Source: Streptomyces sp. NBC_00259
GTDB lineage: Bacteria; Actinomycetota; Actinomycetes; Streptomycetales; Streptomycetaceae
DNA length: 64,000 nt
Direction of reading: 5' to 3'
NCBI RefSeq assembly: GCF_036181745.1
Contig: NZ_CP108080.1
Location: 310,001-374,000, forward strand
Under the pieces are notes generated by a model. That model saw nothing but the letters and a program-made list of their open reading frames with translations. It ran no database searches and had not been told where the DNA came from. Position numbers and translations under genes: made by a program. Of the stretch, positions 55,079 to 63,740 are shown piece after piece; the stretch's first letter is position 1, and each line of letters starts with the position of its first letter.

Positions 55079-56298
55079 ACCGGCGCACGGTCGACGTCCT
55101 CGTCGTCGGCGCGGGTCCGGCCGGGCTCGCCGTCGCCACCGCGCTGGCCGGGACCGGCGCCGGTTCGGTCGAGGTCCTCGAACGGGAGCAGGAGACGGGC
55201 GGCGTGCCCCGCCACTGTGACCGGGGCGGCTTCGGACTTCGGGACCTGCGGCGCCCGATGAGCGGGCCCACGTACGCCCGGCACCGGACCGCGGCGGCCC
55301 TGCGCGCCGGGGCGGTGCTGCGCACCGGAGTCATGGTCACCGGGTGGGCCGGTCCGCTGACCGTGGAGACGACGAGCCGGACGGGACTGGAGCAGTTGTC
55401 GGCGCGGGCCGTGGTCCTGGCGACCGGTGCGCGCGAACGGCCGCGCAGCGCCCGGCTGGTACCGGGCGACCGGCCCGCCGGGGTCTACACGACGGGCGAG
55501 TTGCAGCAGGCCGTCCATCTGTACGGGCAGCGCGTCGGCGAGCGGGCGCTGATCGTCGGCGCCGGTCCCGTGGCCCGTGCGACCGTCGGCACGCTGCGGC
55601 GGGCCGGCGTCGAGCCCGTCGCCCTGGTGACGGAGGAGCCGGGCCTCCTGCCGCGTCCGGGGCTGCGGCGTCCCGTACCCGTGCTCACGGGCACGGCCGT
55701 GACGGCACTGCACGGGCGGGGACGGCTCACCGGGGTGGCGCTGCGCCGCCACGACGGCGGCACCGCGGTCGTCGCCTGCGACACGGTCGTCTTCACCGGC
55801 GACTGGATCCCCGAGCACGAGTTGGCGAGGACTGCCGGGATCGCGCTGGACGCGGGCACCCGCGGCCCGGCCGTCGACGCCTCGTTCCGCACCGCGCGCC
55901 CGGGGGTGTTCGCCGTGGGCAACGTCCTGCACGGCGTGGAGACCGCGGGCGCCGCGGCGCTGGAGGGCCGCCGTGCGGCCGTGCGGGTACGGCGCTTCCT
56001 CGACGACGGCCGGTGGCCGGAGGTACGGGTGCCGCTCGTGACCGAGGGCGCGCTGCGCTGGGCGGCCCCGAACCTCTTCGCTCCGGGTGACGCGGGGACC
56101 CGGCTGCTGCTGCGCGCGGAGCGGCGGATCGTACGACCGGTACTGACCGTCACCCAGGACGGCCGACTGCTGCACCGCGAGCGGCTGCTGCGTACGGCGG
56201 GTCCGGAGCGTTCGCTGGTGGTGCCGGCGCGCTGGGCCGGCCGCGTGGACGGCGACGGCGGCGCGGTGCGGATCTGCCTCGGACAGGGCTACGGCTGA
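55075..56298 (+). CDS. NAD(P)/FAD-dependent oxidoreductase, partner of the GlpA-like protein
   Basis: 407 residues. FAD motif [40 protein letters not shown], second Rossmann ALIVGAGPVARATVGTLRRAG and ARPGVFAVGNVLHGVETA match the flavoprotein half of BFD-linked dehydrogenases (hydrogen cyanide synthase/opine and sarcosine oxidase-type alpha subunits; GlpB analogue). No membrane anchor GlpC is present, so the electron acceptor is unclear. GTG 55075 overlaps the GlpA-like stop. Ends the three-gene operon; a short AGGGCC repeat follows. Confidence 0.85.
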   Translation: MNRRTVDVLVVGAGPAGLAVATALAGTGAGSVEVLEREQETGGVPRHCDRGGFGLRDLRRPMSGPTYARHRTAAALRAGAVLRTGVMVTGWAGPLTVETTSRTGLEQLSARAVVLATGARERPRSARLVPGDRPAGVYTTGELQQAVHLYGQRVGERALIVGAGPVARATVGTLRRAGVEPVALVTEEPGLLPRPGLRRPVPVLTGTAVTALHGRGRLTGVALRRHDGGTAVVACDTVVFTGDWIPEHELARTAGIALDAGTRGPAVDASFRTARPGVFAVGNVLHGVETAGAAALEGRRAAVRVRRFLDDGRWPEVRVPLVTEGALRWAAPNLFAPGDAGTRLLLRAERRIVRPVLTVTQDGRLLHRERLLRTAGPERSLVVPARWAGRVDGDGGAVRICLGQGYG

Positions 56299-56308
56299 GG
56301 CTGGGGCT

Positions 56309-56332
56309 AGGGCCAGGGCCAGGGCCAGGGCC
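56309..56332. repeat. Hexanucleotide tandem repeat (AGGGCC)4
   Basis: Four perfect copies directly downstream of the GlpB-like gene, with degenerate copies on both flanks. A slippage-prone microsatellite; no coding role seen. Confidence 0.8.
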
Positions 56333-56430
56333 AGGCTAGGGCTACGGCCTTCTCGGGATGGGAGGCGGCCACACCGCCTCCACCCCCGCACCATCTCCCT
56401 CCCGGACGTGGGCCACGGCCACGCCCTCGT

Positions 56431-56483
56431 TTTCAAAACGGACCAGCAGTCCGTATGATGCTTCCATCCGGACCACCGGTCCG
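56431..56483 (+). promoter_or_regulatory. Promoter with two TetR-type operators
   Basis: CGGACCAGCAGTCCG (56439-56453) and CGGACCACCGGTCCG (56469-56483) are related palindromes CGGAC-N5-GTCCG spaced 30 bases apart. A -10 TATGAT (56454-56459) with -35-like TTTCAA (56431-56436) flanks the first operator, the usual arrangement for TetR repression. The operon downstream ends with a TetR gene. Confidence 0.75.
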
Positions 56484-56506
56484 CTTCACCATGGATGTGA
56501 TCACAC

Positions 56507-56925
56507 ATGCCCCTGCCCCCCGCGGAGCTCTACCGCCACGGACTGCGGCTGCTGCTGGAGAGGACATCCCCGCCTGGGTCGAACTGTGGGACGAGGACGG
56601 CGTCCTCGAGTTCCCCTTCGCCCCGGCGGGCTGGCCCCGGCGCCTGGAGGGCAAGCAGGCCGTCGCGGACTACATGCGCCACTACCCCGACCACATCGAC
56701 CTCCACGACTTCCCCCATGTGGAGATCCACCAGACCACCACGCCCGAGACCGTCGTGGTCGAGATGCGCGGGGTCGGCCGCATGGTCGAGACCGGCCGCC
56801 CCTTCGACATGACCTACATCGCCGTGGTCACGGTCAAGAACGGGCGCATCACCTCCTACCGCGACTACTGGAACCCCCTCGCCGTCCAGGAGGCGGGCGC
56901 CGACTTCGCAGGAGCGACCCGATGA
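56507..56925 (+). pseudogene. SnoaL/NTF2-like protein, one-base frameshift
   Basis: ATG 56507 gives MPLPPAELYRHGLRLLLE, the usual SnoaL-like start, but the next expected DIPAWVELWDEDGVLEFPFAPAGWP lies in another frame. One base is missing at about 56558 (CTGGAGAG-GACATCCC), and the total length is one short of a multiple of three. The rest (VEIHQTTTPETVVVEMRGVG, FDMTYIAVVTVKNGRITSYRDYWNPLAV) is intact. A continuous frame from 56455 or 56491 avoids the shift but has an unrelated N-terminus. Either a mutation or a sequencing slip. The stop overlaps the NmrA gene by ATGA. Small-molecule-binding cone fold; ligand unknown. Confidence 0.75.
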
Positions 56926-57773
56926 ACACGCCCGCCACCACCCTCGTCATCGGCGCGACCGGCACCACCGGCCGCCGCGTCGCCGCCGGGCTGAGCGCCA
57001 AGGGTCTGCGCGTCAAGGCAGCCGGCCGGCGCGCCACCCCGGTCGACGGCGCGCAGGCCGTCCGCTTCGACTGGTACGAGCCCGCGACGTTCGGCGAGGC
57101 CCTCGACGGGGTCGACCGCGTCTACCTCGTCCCGCCCATCGGATCCTCCGACCCCGCCGAGGTCATGCTGCCCTTCCTCCGCCGGGCCCGCGCCACCGGC
57201 GTCCGGCGTGCGGTGCTGCTCAGCTCCTCGGCGATGCCCGCCGGAGGACCGGTCGTGGGCCAGGTCCACCAGGCCCTGCCCGGACTGTTCGACGAGTGGG
57301 CGGTGCTGCGGCCCTCCTGGTTCATGCAGAACTTCACCGGCCCGCATCACCATGGGCGCACCATCCGCGAGGACGGCGTCATCCTGACGGCCACCGGAAA
57401 GGGCCGCGTCGGGTTCGTCGACGCCGAGGACATCGCCGCCGTCGCCGTTCACGCACTGGCCGACGACCGGGCTCCCGACACCGATCTGATCCTCACCGGG
57501 CCCGAGGCGCTGAGCTACGAGGACGTGGCCGGGATCATCACCGATGTCACCGGCCGGCCCGTGGTCCACCGGCATCTGACGTTCGAGCAGCTGCGCGACC
57601 GCTTGGCGGCCGGGATACCGCTGGAGTTCGCCACCATGCTGGCCGGCATGGACCGCGCCATCGCCGATGGCGCAGAGGACCGCACGTCGGACACGGTCGA
57701 GCGCATCACCGGCCGTCCTCCGCGGAGTTTCCGCGCGCTCATGGAAGCGGAGATGTCGCGAGGCGGCACCTGA
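56922..57773 (+). CDS. NmrA-family NAD(P)-binding protein
   Basis: 283 residues, an atypical short-chain dehydrogenase-like fold. N-terminal TTLVIGATGTTGRRVAAGLSAKG binds NAD(P); AVLRPSWFMQNFTGPHH and GFVDAEDIAAVAVHALADD are family blocks (azoreductase/quinone-reductase/NmrA type). The canonical Tyr-x3-Lys is absent, as usual in NmrA proteins. It overlaps the SnoaL-like gene by 4 bases and precedes the TetR gene by 66 bases. With SnoaL it probably detoxifies or senses a quinone or aldehyde, under TetR control. Confidence 0.88.
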   Translation: MNTPATTLVIGATGTTGRRVAAGLSAKGLRVKAAGRRATPVDGAQAVRFDWYEPATFGEALDGVDRVYLVPPIGSSDPAEVMLPFLRRARATGVRRAVLLSSSAMPAGGPVVGQVHQALPGLFDEWAVLRPSWFMQNFTGPHHHGRTIREDGVILTATGKGRVGFVDAEDIAAVAVHALADDRAPDTDLILTGPEALSYEDVAGIITDVTGRPVVHRHLTFEQLRDRLAAGIPLEFATMLAGMDRAIADGAEDRTSDTVERITGRPPRSFRALMEAEMSRGGT

Positions 57774-57839
57774 TGGCGGCGCCCGTACCCGACCGGCTCG
57801 ACGACGCGATCCGACCCGTCAGCACACCGAGGAGGACCC

Positions 57840-58448
57840 GTGGCCCAGCGACCTGAGCGCGCGGACGCCGTACGCAACCGAGAGGCCGTCCTCGCCGCCG
57901 CCGACACCCTGTTCGCCGCCAGCACCAGTCCCCAGAGCGTGTCGATGGACGACATCGCCGCGGCGGCCGGTGTGGGCAAGGGCACGCTGTTCCGCCGCTT
58001 CGGCGACCGTGCGGGCCTGATCAGGGCGTTGCTCGCGGCCCGGCTCGAACCCCTGCAGCGGGCCGTGCAGGAGGCGATGGGCACGGAAGGGTCCCCCGCG
58101 CCGCCGCGGCAGCTGGTGAGGGACCTGCTCGACGCCTCACTGCGCTTCAAGATCGAGAACCGTCATCTGATGTCGGCGGCCGAGGACGCCGGGCTCGGCA
58201 ACCCGTACCACGCCGGGCACTACGGCTGGTGGCACGAGACGCTTCGAGAGGCCCTGCGCCAGGTGCCCGGCGTCCCCGACGCGGACTTCGCCGCCCACGC
58301 GCTGCTGGCCGCCATCCGCGCCGACCTCGTGGTGCATCTGATCGACGATCAGGGGACCGCGCCCGAGCACCTGCGGGCCACGCTCGCGGCCTACGTCGAC
58401 ACCGTCCTCGGCGACAGCTCCGGCGCGGCCCCGCCGAAGCGGCATTGA
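57840..58448 (+). CDS. TetR/AcrR-family repressor
   Basis: 202 residues. The N-terminal HTH (NREAVLAAADTLFAASTSPQSVSMDDIAAAAGVGKGTLFRRFGDRAGLIRALL) is typical; the C-terminal ligand domain has FKIENRHLMSAAEDAGLGNPYH. GTG 57840 has GAGGAGG 5 bases upstream. It is the third gene of the SnoaL/NmrA operon and the likely binder of the two CGGAC-N5-GTCCG sites at 56439 and 56469. Ligand unknown. Confidence 0.92.
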   Translation: MAQRPERADAVRNREAVLAAADTLFAASTSPQSVSMDDIAAAAGVGKGTLFRRFGDRAGLIRALLAARLEPLQRAVQEAMGTEGSPAPPRQLVRDLLDASLRFKIENRHLMSAAEDAGLGNPYHAGHYGWWHETLREALRQVPGVPDADFAAHALLAAIRADLVVHLIDDQGTAPEHLRATLAAYVDTVLGDSSGAAPPKRH

Positions 58449-58467
58449 CCCGGCGGCGACGACGCGG

Positions 58468-59859
58468 TCAGGCGGCGGTCCAGACGGTCGTGGTGTTGCA
58501 GAACTCCTTGATGCCGTGCCCGGACAGTTCGCGGCCGTAGCCCGACCGCTTCACGCCCCCGAAGGGCATCGCCGGGTGTGAGGCGGTCATGCCGTTGAAG
58601 AAGACACCGCCCGCCTCGATGTCCCGGACGAACCGCTCCATCTCGCCCTCGTCGCGGGTCCAGACGTTCGAACTCAGGCCGAAGGGGCTGTCGTTGGCGA
58701 CGGAGACGGCCTCCTCGAGGTCCGCCACGCGGTAGACGGTCGCGACCGGGCCGAAGGCCTCCTCCTGGTGGATGCGCATCTCGGGGGTGATCCCGGTGAG
58801 TACGGTCGGGAGGTAGAACCAGCCGTGCGGCTGATCCCCGGGGCGTCCGGCACCGCACATCGCGCGCGCGCCGAGCCGTACGGCGTCGTCGACGAGTTCC
58901 TCCAGATCGGTGCGGCCCTGCTCGGTGGCGAGCGGTCCGACGTCGGTGGACCTCTCCAGCGGGTCGCCGACGGTGAGCGCCTCCATCCGGGCGGCGAACC
59001 GCTCGGTGAAGGTGTCGTAGACGTCCTCGTGGACGATGAACCGCTTGGCCGCGATGCAGGACTGACCGTTGTTCTGGACCCGCGCGGTGACCGCGGTCCG
59101 TGCGGCCTTGTCGACGTCGGCCGACGGCATCACCACGTACGGATCGCTGCCGCCGAGTTCCAGCACGGTCTTCTTGACCTCGTCCCCGGCGATCGAGGCG
59201 ACCGACCGGCCGGCGGGCTCGCTTCCGGTGAGCGTCGCGGCGGCGACCCGGGGATCGCGCAGCACGCCCTCGACCGCGCCCGAGCCGATCAGGAGGGTCT
59301 GGAAGCAGCCGTCGGGGAAGCCTGCCCGGTGGAAGAGATCCCCCAGGTAGAGGGCGGTCTGCGGGACGTTGGAGGCGTGCTTCAGCAGTCCGGTGTTGCC
59401 GGCCATCAGCGCCGGCGCCGCGAACCGGACGACCTGCCAGAGCGGGAAGTTCCACGGCATCACGGCGAGGACCACGCCCAGGGGGCGGTAGTGGACCCGC
59501 GCCCTCGCGGCGCCCGAGTCCAACACGTCGTCCTCCGCGGGGTACTCGTCGGCGAGGAGCCGCTCGGCGTGATCGGCGTACCAGCGCATCGCCTTGACGC
59601 ACTTCGCCGCCTCGGCCTCGGCCGCCGCGAGGGGTTTGCCCATCTCGCAGGTCATGGTGCGGGCGATGTCGTCGTGGTCCTCCTCGAGCAGCGCGGCCGC
59701 CCGTTTGAGGAGCCGGGAGCGCTCGGCGAACGAGGTCGTGCGGAACGTACGGAACGCCGCGTGGGCGGCGGCCAGCCGCTCCTCGATCACCTCGGGGCCG
59801 ATCGCTTCGAAGGTCTTGAGCGTCTCGCCGGTCGCGGGGTTCACACTGGCGATGGGCAT
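58468..59859 (-). CDS. NAD(P)-dependent aldehyde dehydrogenase, succinate-semialdehyde type
   Basis: 463 residues. ALDH motifs in order: PWNFPLWQVVRFAAPALMAGNTGLLKHA, TGSEPAGRSVASIAG, ELGGSDPYVV with catalytic Glu, NNGQSCIAAKRF with catalytic Cys, and EEAFGPVATV. The short N-terminus (MPIASVNPATGETL) and MTASHPAMPFGGVKRSGYGRELSGHGIKEF match the compact GabD-like group. GGAGG precedes ATG 59859 by 8 bases. Convergent with the TetR gene. The distant permease at 49 kb could supply GABA, but no transaminase gene is present, so this link is weak. Confidence 0.9.
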   Translation of the reverse strand: MPIASVNPATGETLKTFEAIGPEVIEERLAAAHAAFRTFRTTSFAERSRLLKRAAALLEEDHDDIARTMTCEMGKPLAAAEAEAAKCVKAMRWYADHAERLLADEYPAEDDVLDSGAARARVHYRPLGVVLAVMPWNFPLWQVVRFAAPALMAGNTGLLKHASNVPQTALYLGDLFHRAGFPDGCFQTLLIGSGAVEGVLRDPRVAAATLTGSEPAGRSVASIAGDEVKKTVLELGGSDPYVVMPSADVDKAARTAVTARVQNNGQSCIAAKRFIVHEDVYDTFTERFAARMEALTVGDPLERSTDVGPLATEQGRTDLEELVDDAVRLGARAMCGAGRPGDQPHGWFYLPTVLTGITPEMRIHQEEAFGPVATVYRVADLEEAVSVANDSPFGLSSNVWTRDEGEMERFVRDIEAGGVFFNGMTASHPAMPFGGVKRSGYGRELSGHGIKEFCNTTTVWTAA

Positions 59860-60041
59860 GGCTGTGTCCTCCTTCGGCCGCGCACTTACGACCCTGCCGC
59901 GCGCCGCGCGGAGCCGCAACGCGGCAGCCGGGGCAGCTGCCGCCGCACGGCGTTCACCCGAACGGGCAGCGGGTGACCGCGCGGCGTACGCTCGGGAGAG
60001 ATGGATCACCCGGCTTCGATCCGTTCGCCCGGGGAGACGAC

Positions 60042-60788
60042 GTGACGCGACATCGCCACAGCACACGGGGACCGGCCATCCTGACGGCGCTCGCCATGGC
60101 CGCGCTCGCGGCCGGCGGCGGCACCGCGTACGCCGACGACGACATCGAGACGCTCACCGCGCGGCAGATCTCCGAGAAGGCCCGCGAGGCCCTGCTCGGC
60201 GCCACATCGGTGCACATCACCAGCAAGGGCGACCTCGGCCGGCCCGGCGCGCCCGACGAGCTGGATCTCACCCTGGACCGCGCGGGGAACTGCGCCGGCT
60301 CGGTGAGCATGGGCGAGTCGGGATCCGTGGAGGTCATCAAGCGCGGCACAACGGTCTGGCTGAAGCCGGACGCGGCGTTCTGGAAGAACCACGTTCCCGG
60401 TGCGGGAGAGGCCGCCGAGGCGATCGTCGGGGACCGCTACGTACGCGGCTCGACCGAGGACAGCATGCTCAAGGGCATGGCCGAGGTGTGCGACCTCGAC
60501 ACGTTCGTGAACCGGCTCACCGGCGCCCCCGAGAGCGACGTCGTCCTCACCAAGGGCAAGAAGGCGGAGATCAACGACGTCGACGCCATCCCGCTGACGG
60601 GCGAGCGGTCGGGCAGGACGATCACGCTGTACGTCGCGACCGAGGGCAAGCCCTATCCGGTGCGCCTGGTCGTGAAGGGCGCCGGTGCGGCCGAGGCGAC
60701 CGTCGACTTCTCGGCGTACGACACTCCGGTCCCGGCCGGAACTCCCCCGGCCGACGAGAGCATCGACCTGTCCACTCTGATGGGTTAG
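60042..60788 (+). CDS. Secreted protein, LppX/LprG-like fold suspected
   Basis: 248 residues from GTG 60042, which has GGGGAG 6 bases upstream; the longer upstream frame lacks a start site. The signal peptide is AILTALAMAALAAGGGTAYADDD. The mature part (QISEKAREALLGATSVHITSKGDLG, KRGTTVWLKPDAAFWKN, PYPVRLVVKGAGAAEATVDFSAYDTPV) resembles the actinobacterial LppX/LprG lipid-carrier style half-barrel, though there is no lipobox Cys. It may bind lipids or act at the cell surface. Monocistronic; function unproven. Confidence 0.72.
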   Translation: MTRHRHSTRGPAILTALAMAALAAGGGTAYADDDIETLTARQISEKAREALLGATSVHITSKGDLGRPGAPDELDLTLDRAGNCAGSVSMGESGSVEVIKRGTTVWLKPDAAFWKNHVPGAGEAAEAIVGDRYVRGSTEDSMLKGMAEVCDLDTFVNRLTGAPESDVVLTKGKKAEINDVDAIPLTGERSGRTITLYVATEGKPYPVRLVVKGAGAAEATVDFSAYDTPVPAGTPPADESIDLSTLMG

Positions 60789-60912
60789 CCGCGACCCCGA
60801 GGGCCTGTCGGCCGGTCACACCTGGGTGGGCCGAGCCTCGGCCCGCCGCGCACCTGCCCGCGGGACCGCGGTGCGTTGGCGGCGCCGCACGGTGCCCAGC
60901 AGACTCGGCGCC

Positions 60913-61386
60913 ATGTCGGGCAAGCGAAGCGCGGGCCTCCTTCTCTTCCGGGGCATGGATCCGGATGTCGAGGTGCTGATCGGGCACATGGGCGGCCCGT
61001 ACTGGGCCGCCAAGGACGAGGGCGCGTGGTCGATCCCCAAGGGCGAGCACGGCCCTGAGGAACAGCCGGAGGCCGCCGCGCGCCGGGAGTTCGAGGAGGA
61101 GCTCGGACTGCCGGCGCCGGACGGGGACCGGATTCCGCTCGGTGAGAGCCGCCAGTCGGGCGGCAAGACCGTCACGGTCTGGGCGGTCGAGGGCGACCTC
61201 GACGCCCGGGCGGTGGTGCCCGGCACTTTCACGATGGAGTGGCCGCCACGGTCCGGCGTGCTGAGTGAGTTCCCGGAGATCGACCGGGTCGGCTGGTTCT
61301 CCCTGGAGCGCGCGGCGGAGCTGCTCGTCCCGGGCCAGCGGATCTTTCTGGACCGGCTCGGCCACCACATACGCGGCGACCGCTGA
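60913..61386 (+). CDS. Nudix hydrolase
   Basis: 157 residues. The Nudix box G-x5-E-x7-REUxEExGU is complete in GEHGPEEQPEAAARREFEEELGL (about residues 46-68 region), after KRSAGLLLFRGMDPDVEVLIGHMGGPYWAAKD. This is the DUF-type Nudix found in many actinomycetes with an MGGPYW motif. ATG 60913 has no SD; a CAGACT hexamer 7 bases upstream suggests a leaderless transcript. Hydrolyses a nucleoside diphosphate-linked compound; substrate not identified. Confidence 0.88.
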   Translation: MSGKRSAGLLLFRGMDPDVEVLIGHMGGPYWAAKDEGAWSIPKGEHGPEEQPEAAARREFEEELGLPAPDGDRIPLGESRQSGGKTVTVWAVEGDLDARAVVPGTFTMEWPPRSGVLSEFPEIDRVGWFSLERAAELLVPGQRIFLDRLGHHIRGDR

Positions 61387-61422
61387 CAGCGGTCGCCGCT
61401 CCTGAACCGGAGGAAACACCCC

Positions 61423-62100
61423 GTGCCCCCTTACCTCAAGGCCGTCGCCGTCTGCGGCGCGGCGCTGCTCACCGCGACCGCTCTCCCCGCCACCACCTCC
61501 CGTGCGTACGCCGAGGGTTCGGTGACGGCCCGGGAACTACTGGCAGAGGTCAGTAGCTGCTCACGAATATCCGACGGCTTCTACCAGACCGACGCGGACG
61601 AGGACGAGTCCGTCGCGGTGTGCGGGACCAGGGAGGCCGTGTTCTGGAAAGCGGACATGGACATCGACTGCGACGGCTGGCCGAGCGAGGAGTGCAACAG
61701 CGACACGGATCCCTACTTCCAGCCCGAGACCGCGTACGCGGACTCCGTGGGAGATCCGCTCGACTCCGCCGAGCTGCCCTTCATCGTCGTCCCGGCGGCG
61801 AGTTCGCTCTGGGACTACAACGAGTCCGGCATACGCGGCGGCAGCGTCGCGGCCGTCATCTACCGCAACCGGGTGATGTACGGGGTGGTCGGGGACGCCG
61901 GACCGAGCGAACTGATCGGCGAGGCGTCGTACGCCATGGCCGACGCGCTGGGCATCGATCCCGATCCACACGAAGGAGGCGCCAGTTCGGGCGTCACCTA
62001 CATCGTGTTCCGTGACTCCAAGGCCTCCCCCATCGAGTCCCATCGCGCGGCCTCCACGATCGGCGACAGGCTGGCGCGGAAGTTCGTCGGCCGCTCGTGA
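61423..62100 (+). CDS. Secreted chitosanase-like protein (glycoside hydrolase family 75)
   Basis: 225 residues. The signal peptide is VAVCGAALLTATALPATTSRAYA. The mature part has FWKADMDIDCDGWPSEECNSDTDPYFQPETAY with the DxD pair, LPFIVVPAASSLWDY, AAVIYRNRVMYGVVGDAGPSELIGEASYAMA with candidate Asp/Glu catalytic acids, and GGASSGVTYIVF. This pattern fits GH75 fungal-type chitosanases. Cysteines near DCDG and EECN may form a disulfide. GTG 61423 has GGAGG upstream. Probably attacks extracellular chitosan. Confidence 0.8.
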   Translation: MPPYLKAVAVCGAALLTATALPATTSRAYAEGSVTARELLAEVSSCSRISDGFYQTDADEDESVAVCGTREAVFWKADMDIDCDGWPSEECNSDTDPYFQPETAYADSVGDPLDSAELPFIVVPAASSLWDYNESGIRGGSVAAVIYRNRVMYGVVGDAGPSELIGEASYAMADALGIDPDPHEGGASSGVTYIVFRDSKASPIESHRAASTIGDRLARKFVGRS

Positions 62101-62112
62101 CGGACCCCTGCC

Positions 62113-63156
62113 ATGGACCCCGTGGAAGCACTGGACCGGATCGCCTTCCTGCTGGAGCGTTCCGGGGCTCCCACCTACCGGGTACGGGCGTTCCGTACGG
62201 CATCGGCGGCCGTCGCCGCGCTGGGTGAGCGCGAGACCGGGGAGCGGGCCGAGGCCGGTTCGCTGGAGTCGGTGCGGGGCCTCGGGCCGAAGACCGCGCA
62301 GGTCGTGCGGGAGGCGCTGGCGGACGAGGTGCCCGGGTATCTGCTGCGGCTGGAGGACGAGTCGGACGGCGGGCCGGCCGAGGGCGAGACGGGAACGCGG
62401 TTGCGCGCGGCACTGCGCGGCGACTGTCATCTGCACTCGGACTGGTCGGACGGCGGCAGCCCCATCGAGGCGATGGGGCGTGCCGCCGCCGGCCTCGGCC
62501 ACGCGTGGGCCGTGCTCACCGATCACTCCCCCAGGCTCACGGTCGCGCGGGGGCTGAGCGCGGAGCGGCTGCGCGAGCAGCTGGACGTGGTGGCGGAACT
62601 GAACCGGACCTGGGCGCCGTTCCGGCTGCTCACCGGCATCGAGTGCGACATCCTGCCGGACGGCTCGCTCGACCAGGAACCGGAGCTGCTGGACCGGCTC
62701 GATCTGGTGGTCGCCTCCGTGCACTCCAAGCTCCGGATGGAGGCGCGGCCGATGACCCGGCGCATGGTGGCCGCCGTGACGAATCCGCTGGTCGATGTCC
62801 TGGGGCACTGCACAGGGCGGCTGTTGACGGGGCGTGACGGGGCCCGGGGCCGCCCCGAGTCGGAGTTCGACGCGGAGCAGGTGTTCGCGGCGTGTGCCGA
62901 GACCGGCACGGCCGTGGAGATCAACAGCCGGCCGGACCGTCTGGATCCGCCGCGGCGGCTGCTGCGCGCGGCGGTCGAGGCGGGCACCCTGTTCGCCGTC
63001 GACTCGGACGCCCACGCCCCGGGCCAGCTGGACTGGCTGATCAACGGCTGTGTCCGGGCGGAGGAGTGCGGCGTGCCTCCCTCCCGGGTCGTCAACACAT
63101 GGAGTGCGGACGCTCTGCTGCGCTGGACGCGGACCCGGGAGCTGCCGGAGGGCTGA
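62113..63156 (+). CDS. PHP-domain metallohydrolase with N-terminal helix-hairpin-helix region
   Basis: 347 residues. Residues ~1-95 resemble the HhH/8-kDa-type region of PolX (LERSGAPTYRVRAFRTASAAVAAL, VRGLGPKTAQVVREAL). From ~105, a PHP domain: CHLHSDWSDGG (first metal His pair), VLTDHSP, TGIECDIL, VVASVHSKL, DVLGHCTGRLL and VDSDAHAP. The polymerase palm of PolX is missing, so this is a stand-alone HhH-PHP protein, perhaps a phosphoesterase acting on DNA ends or a histidinol-phosphatase-like enzyme. It follows the chitosanase gene by 12 bases, with no SD visible. Confidence 0.87.
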   Translation: MDPVEALDRIAFLLERSGAPTYRVRAFRTASAAVAALGERETGERAEAGSLESVRGLGPKTAQVVREALADEVPGYLLRLEDESDGGPAEGETGTRLRAALRGDCHLHSDWSDGGSPIEAMGRAAAGLGHAWAVLTDHSPRLTVARGLSAERLREQLDVVAELNRTWAPFRLLTGIECDILPDGSLDQEPELLDRLDLVVASVHSKLRMEARPMTRRMVAAVTNPLVDVLGHCTGRLLTGRDGARGRPESEFDAEQVFAACAETGTAVEINSRPDRLDPPRRLLRAAVEAGTLFAVDSDAHAPGQLDWLINGCVRAEECGVPPSRVVNTWSADALLRWTRTRELPEG

Positions 63157-63260
63157 GCGAGGTGCGGGCCGCGGCGGCCCGGGGCTCTGCCCGTGCTGTG
63201 CGGACCGTGAGGTGCGACCTTGGAGTGGGACGCCCCGCAGAGGAGAGGACGGCGATCACC

Positions 63261-63647
63261 GTGACCGTGACGGACCGGCACGAGGAAGTATCGGTGCAGC
63301 TCAGCGGCGCACCGGAGGACGCGGACGCCGTCTTCGGCGCGCTGGTCGCGGCGTACCCCTGCGACCGGGACGCCGAGGAGCACCCGCATCTGGTGGACCA
63401 GAGCGGCCACCCGACGATCTGGTCGGCCACTTACGACGTGGCACCCGCCGAGACGGCGGCGCCGGTGGCGGCCACGGCGCTCGGCGCGCCTGTGGCGGCC
63501 GAGCTGTCCGGGTCGTACGCGGCGGTGGACCGGCTCGCCCAGGCACTCAGCAGCGGTTTCGCGGTGGAGGAGGAACACGCGGTGTCGGGGGACGGCGAGA
63601 AGCAGCTGCGGGTGCGGCTGGCCTCGTCGCCGGCAGCGAACGGCTGA
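63261..63647 (+). CDS. Small conserved-type hypothetical protein
   Basis: 128 residues from GTG 63261 (a second GTG two codons on). Composition is acidic; VSVQLSGAPEDADAVFGALVAAYPCDRD looks like an alpha/beta ferredoxin-like fold, and VAAELSGSYAAVDRLAQALSSGF could be a second half-repeat. No motif gives a function. AGAGGAGAGGAC lies upstream. Monocistronic between the PHP gene and the ArsR gene. Confidence 0.65.
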   Translation: MTVTDRHEEVSVQLSGAPEDADAVFGALVAAYPCDRDAEEHPHLVDQSGHPTIWSATYDVAPAETAAPVAATALGAPVAAELSGSYAAVDRLAQALSSGFAVEEEHAVSGDGEKQLRVRLASSPAANG

Positions 63648-63703
63648 CGCGGCCGTCGAACGGGGCCGCACACGTGGGTGTCGCCGAGGCTCCCTTGCAT
63701 GCC

Positions 63704-63733
63704 TTGACAGGCATATAACCAGTGACGCATATT
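63704..63733 (+). promoter_or_regulatory. Promoter of the ArsR gene
   Basis: TTGACA (63704-63709), 18-base spacer, CATATT (63728-63733), then the ATG 7 bases later at 63741. Transcription would start at or next to the ATG, giving a leaderless mRNA. GCATAT occurs twice (63711 and 63727) and could be an operator half-site. Confidence 0.65.
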
Positions 63734-63740
63734 CGATGGC

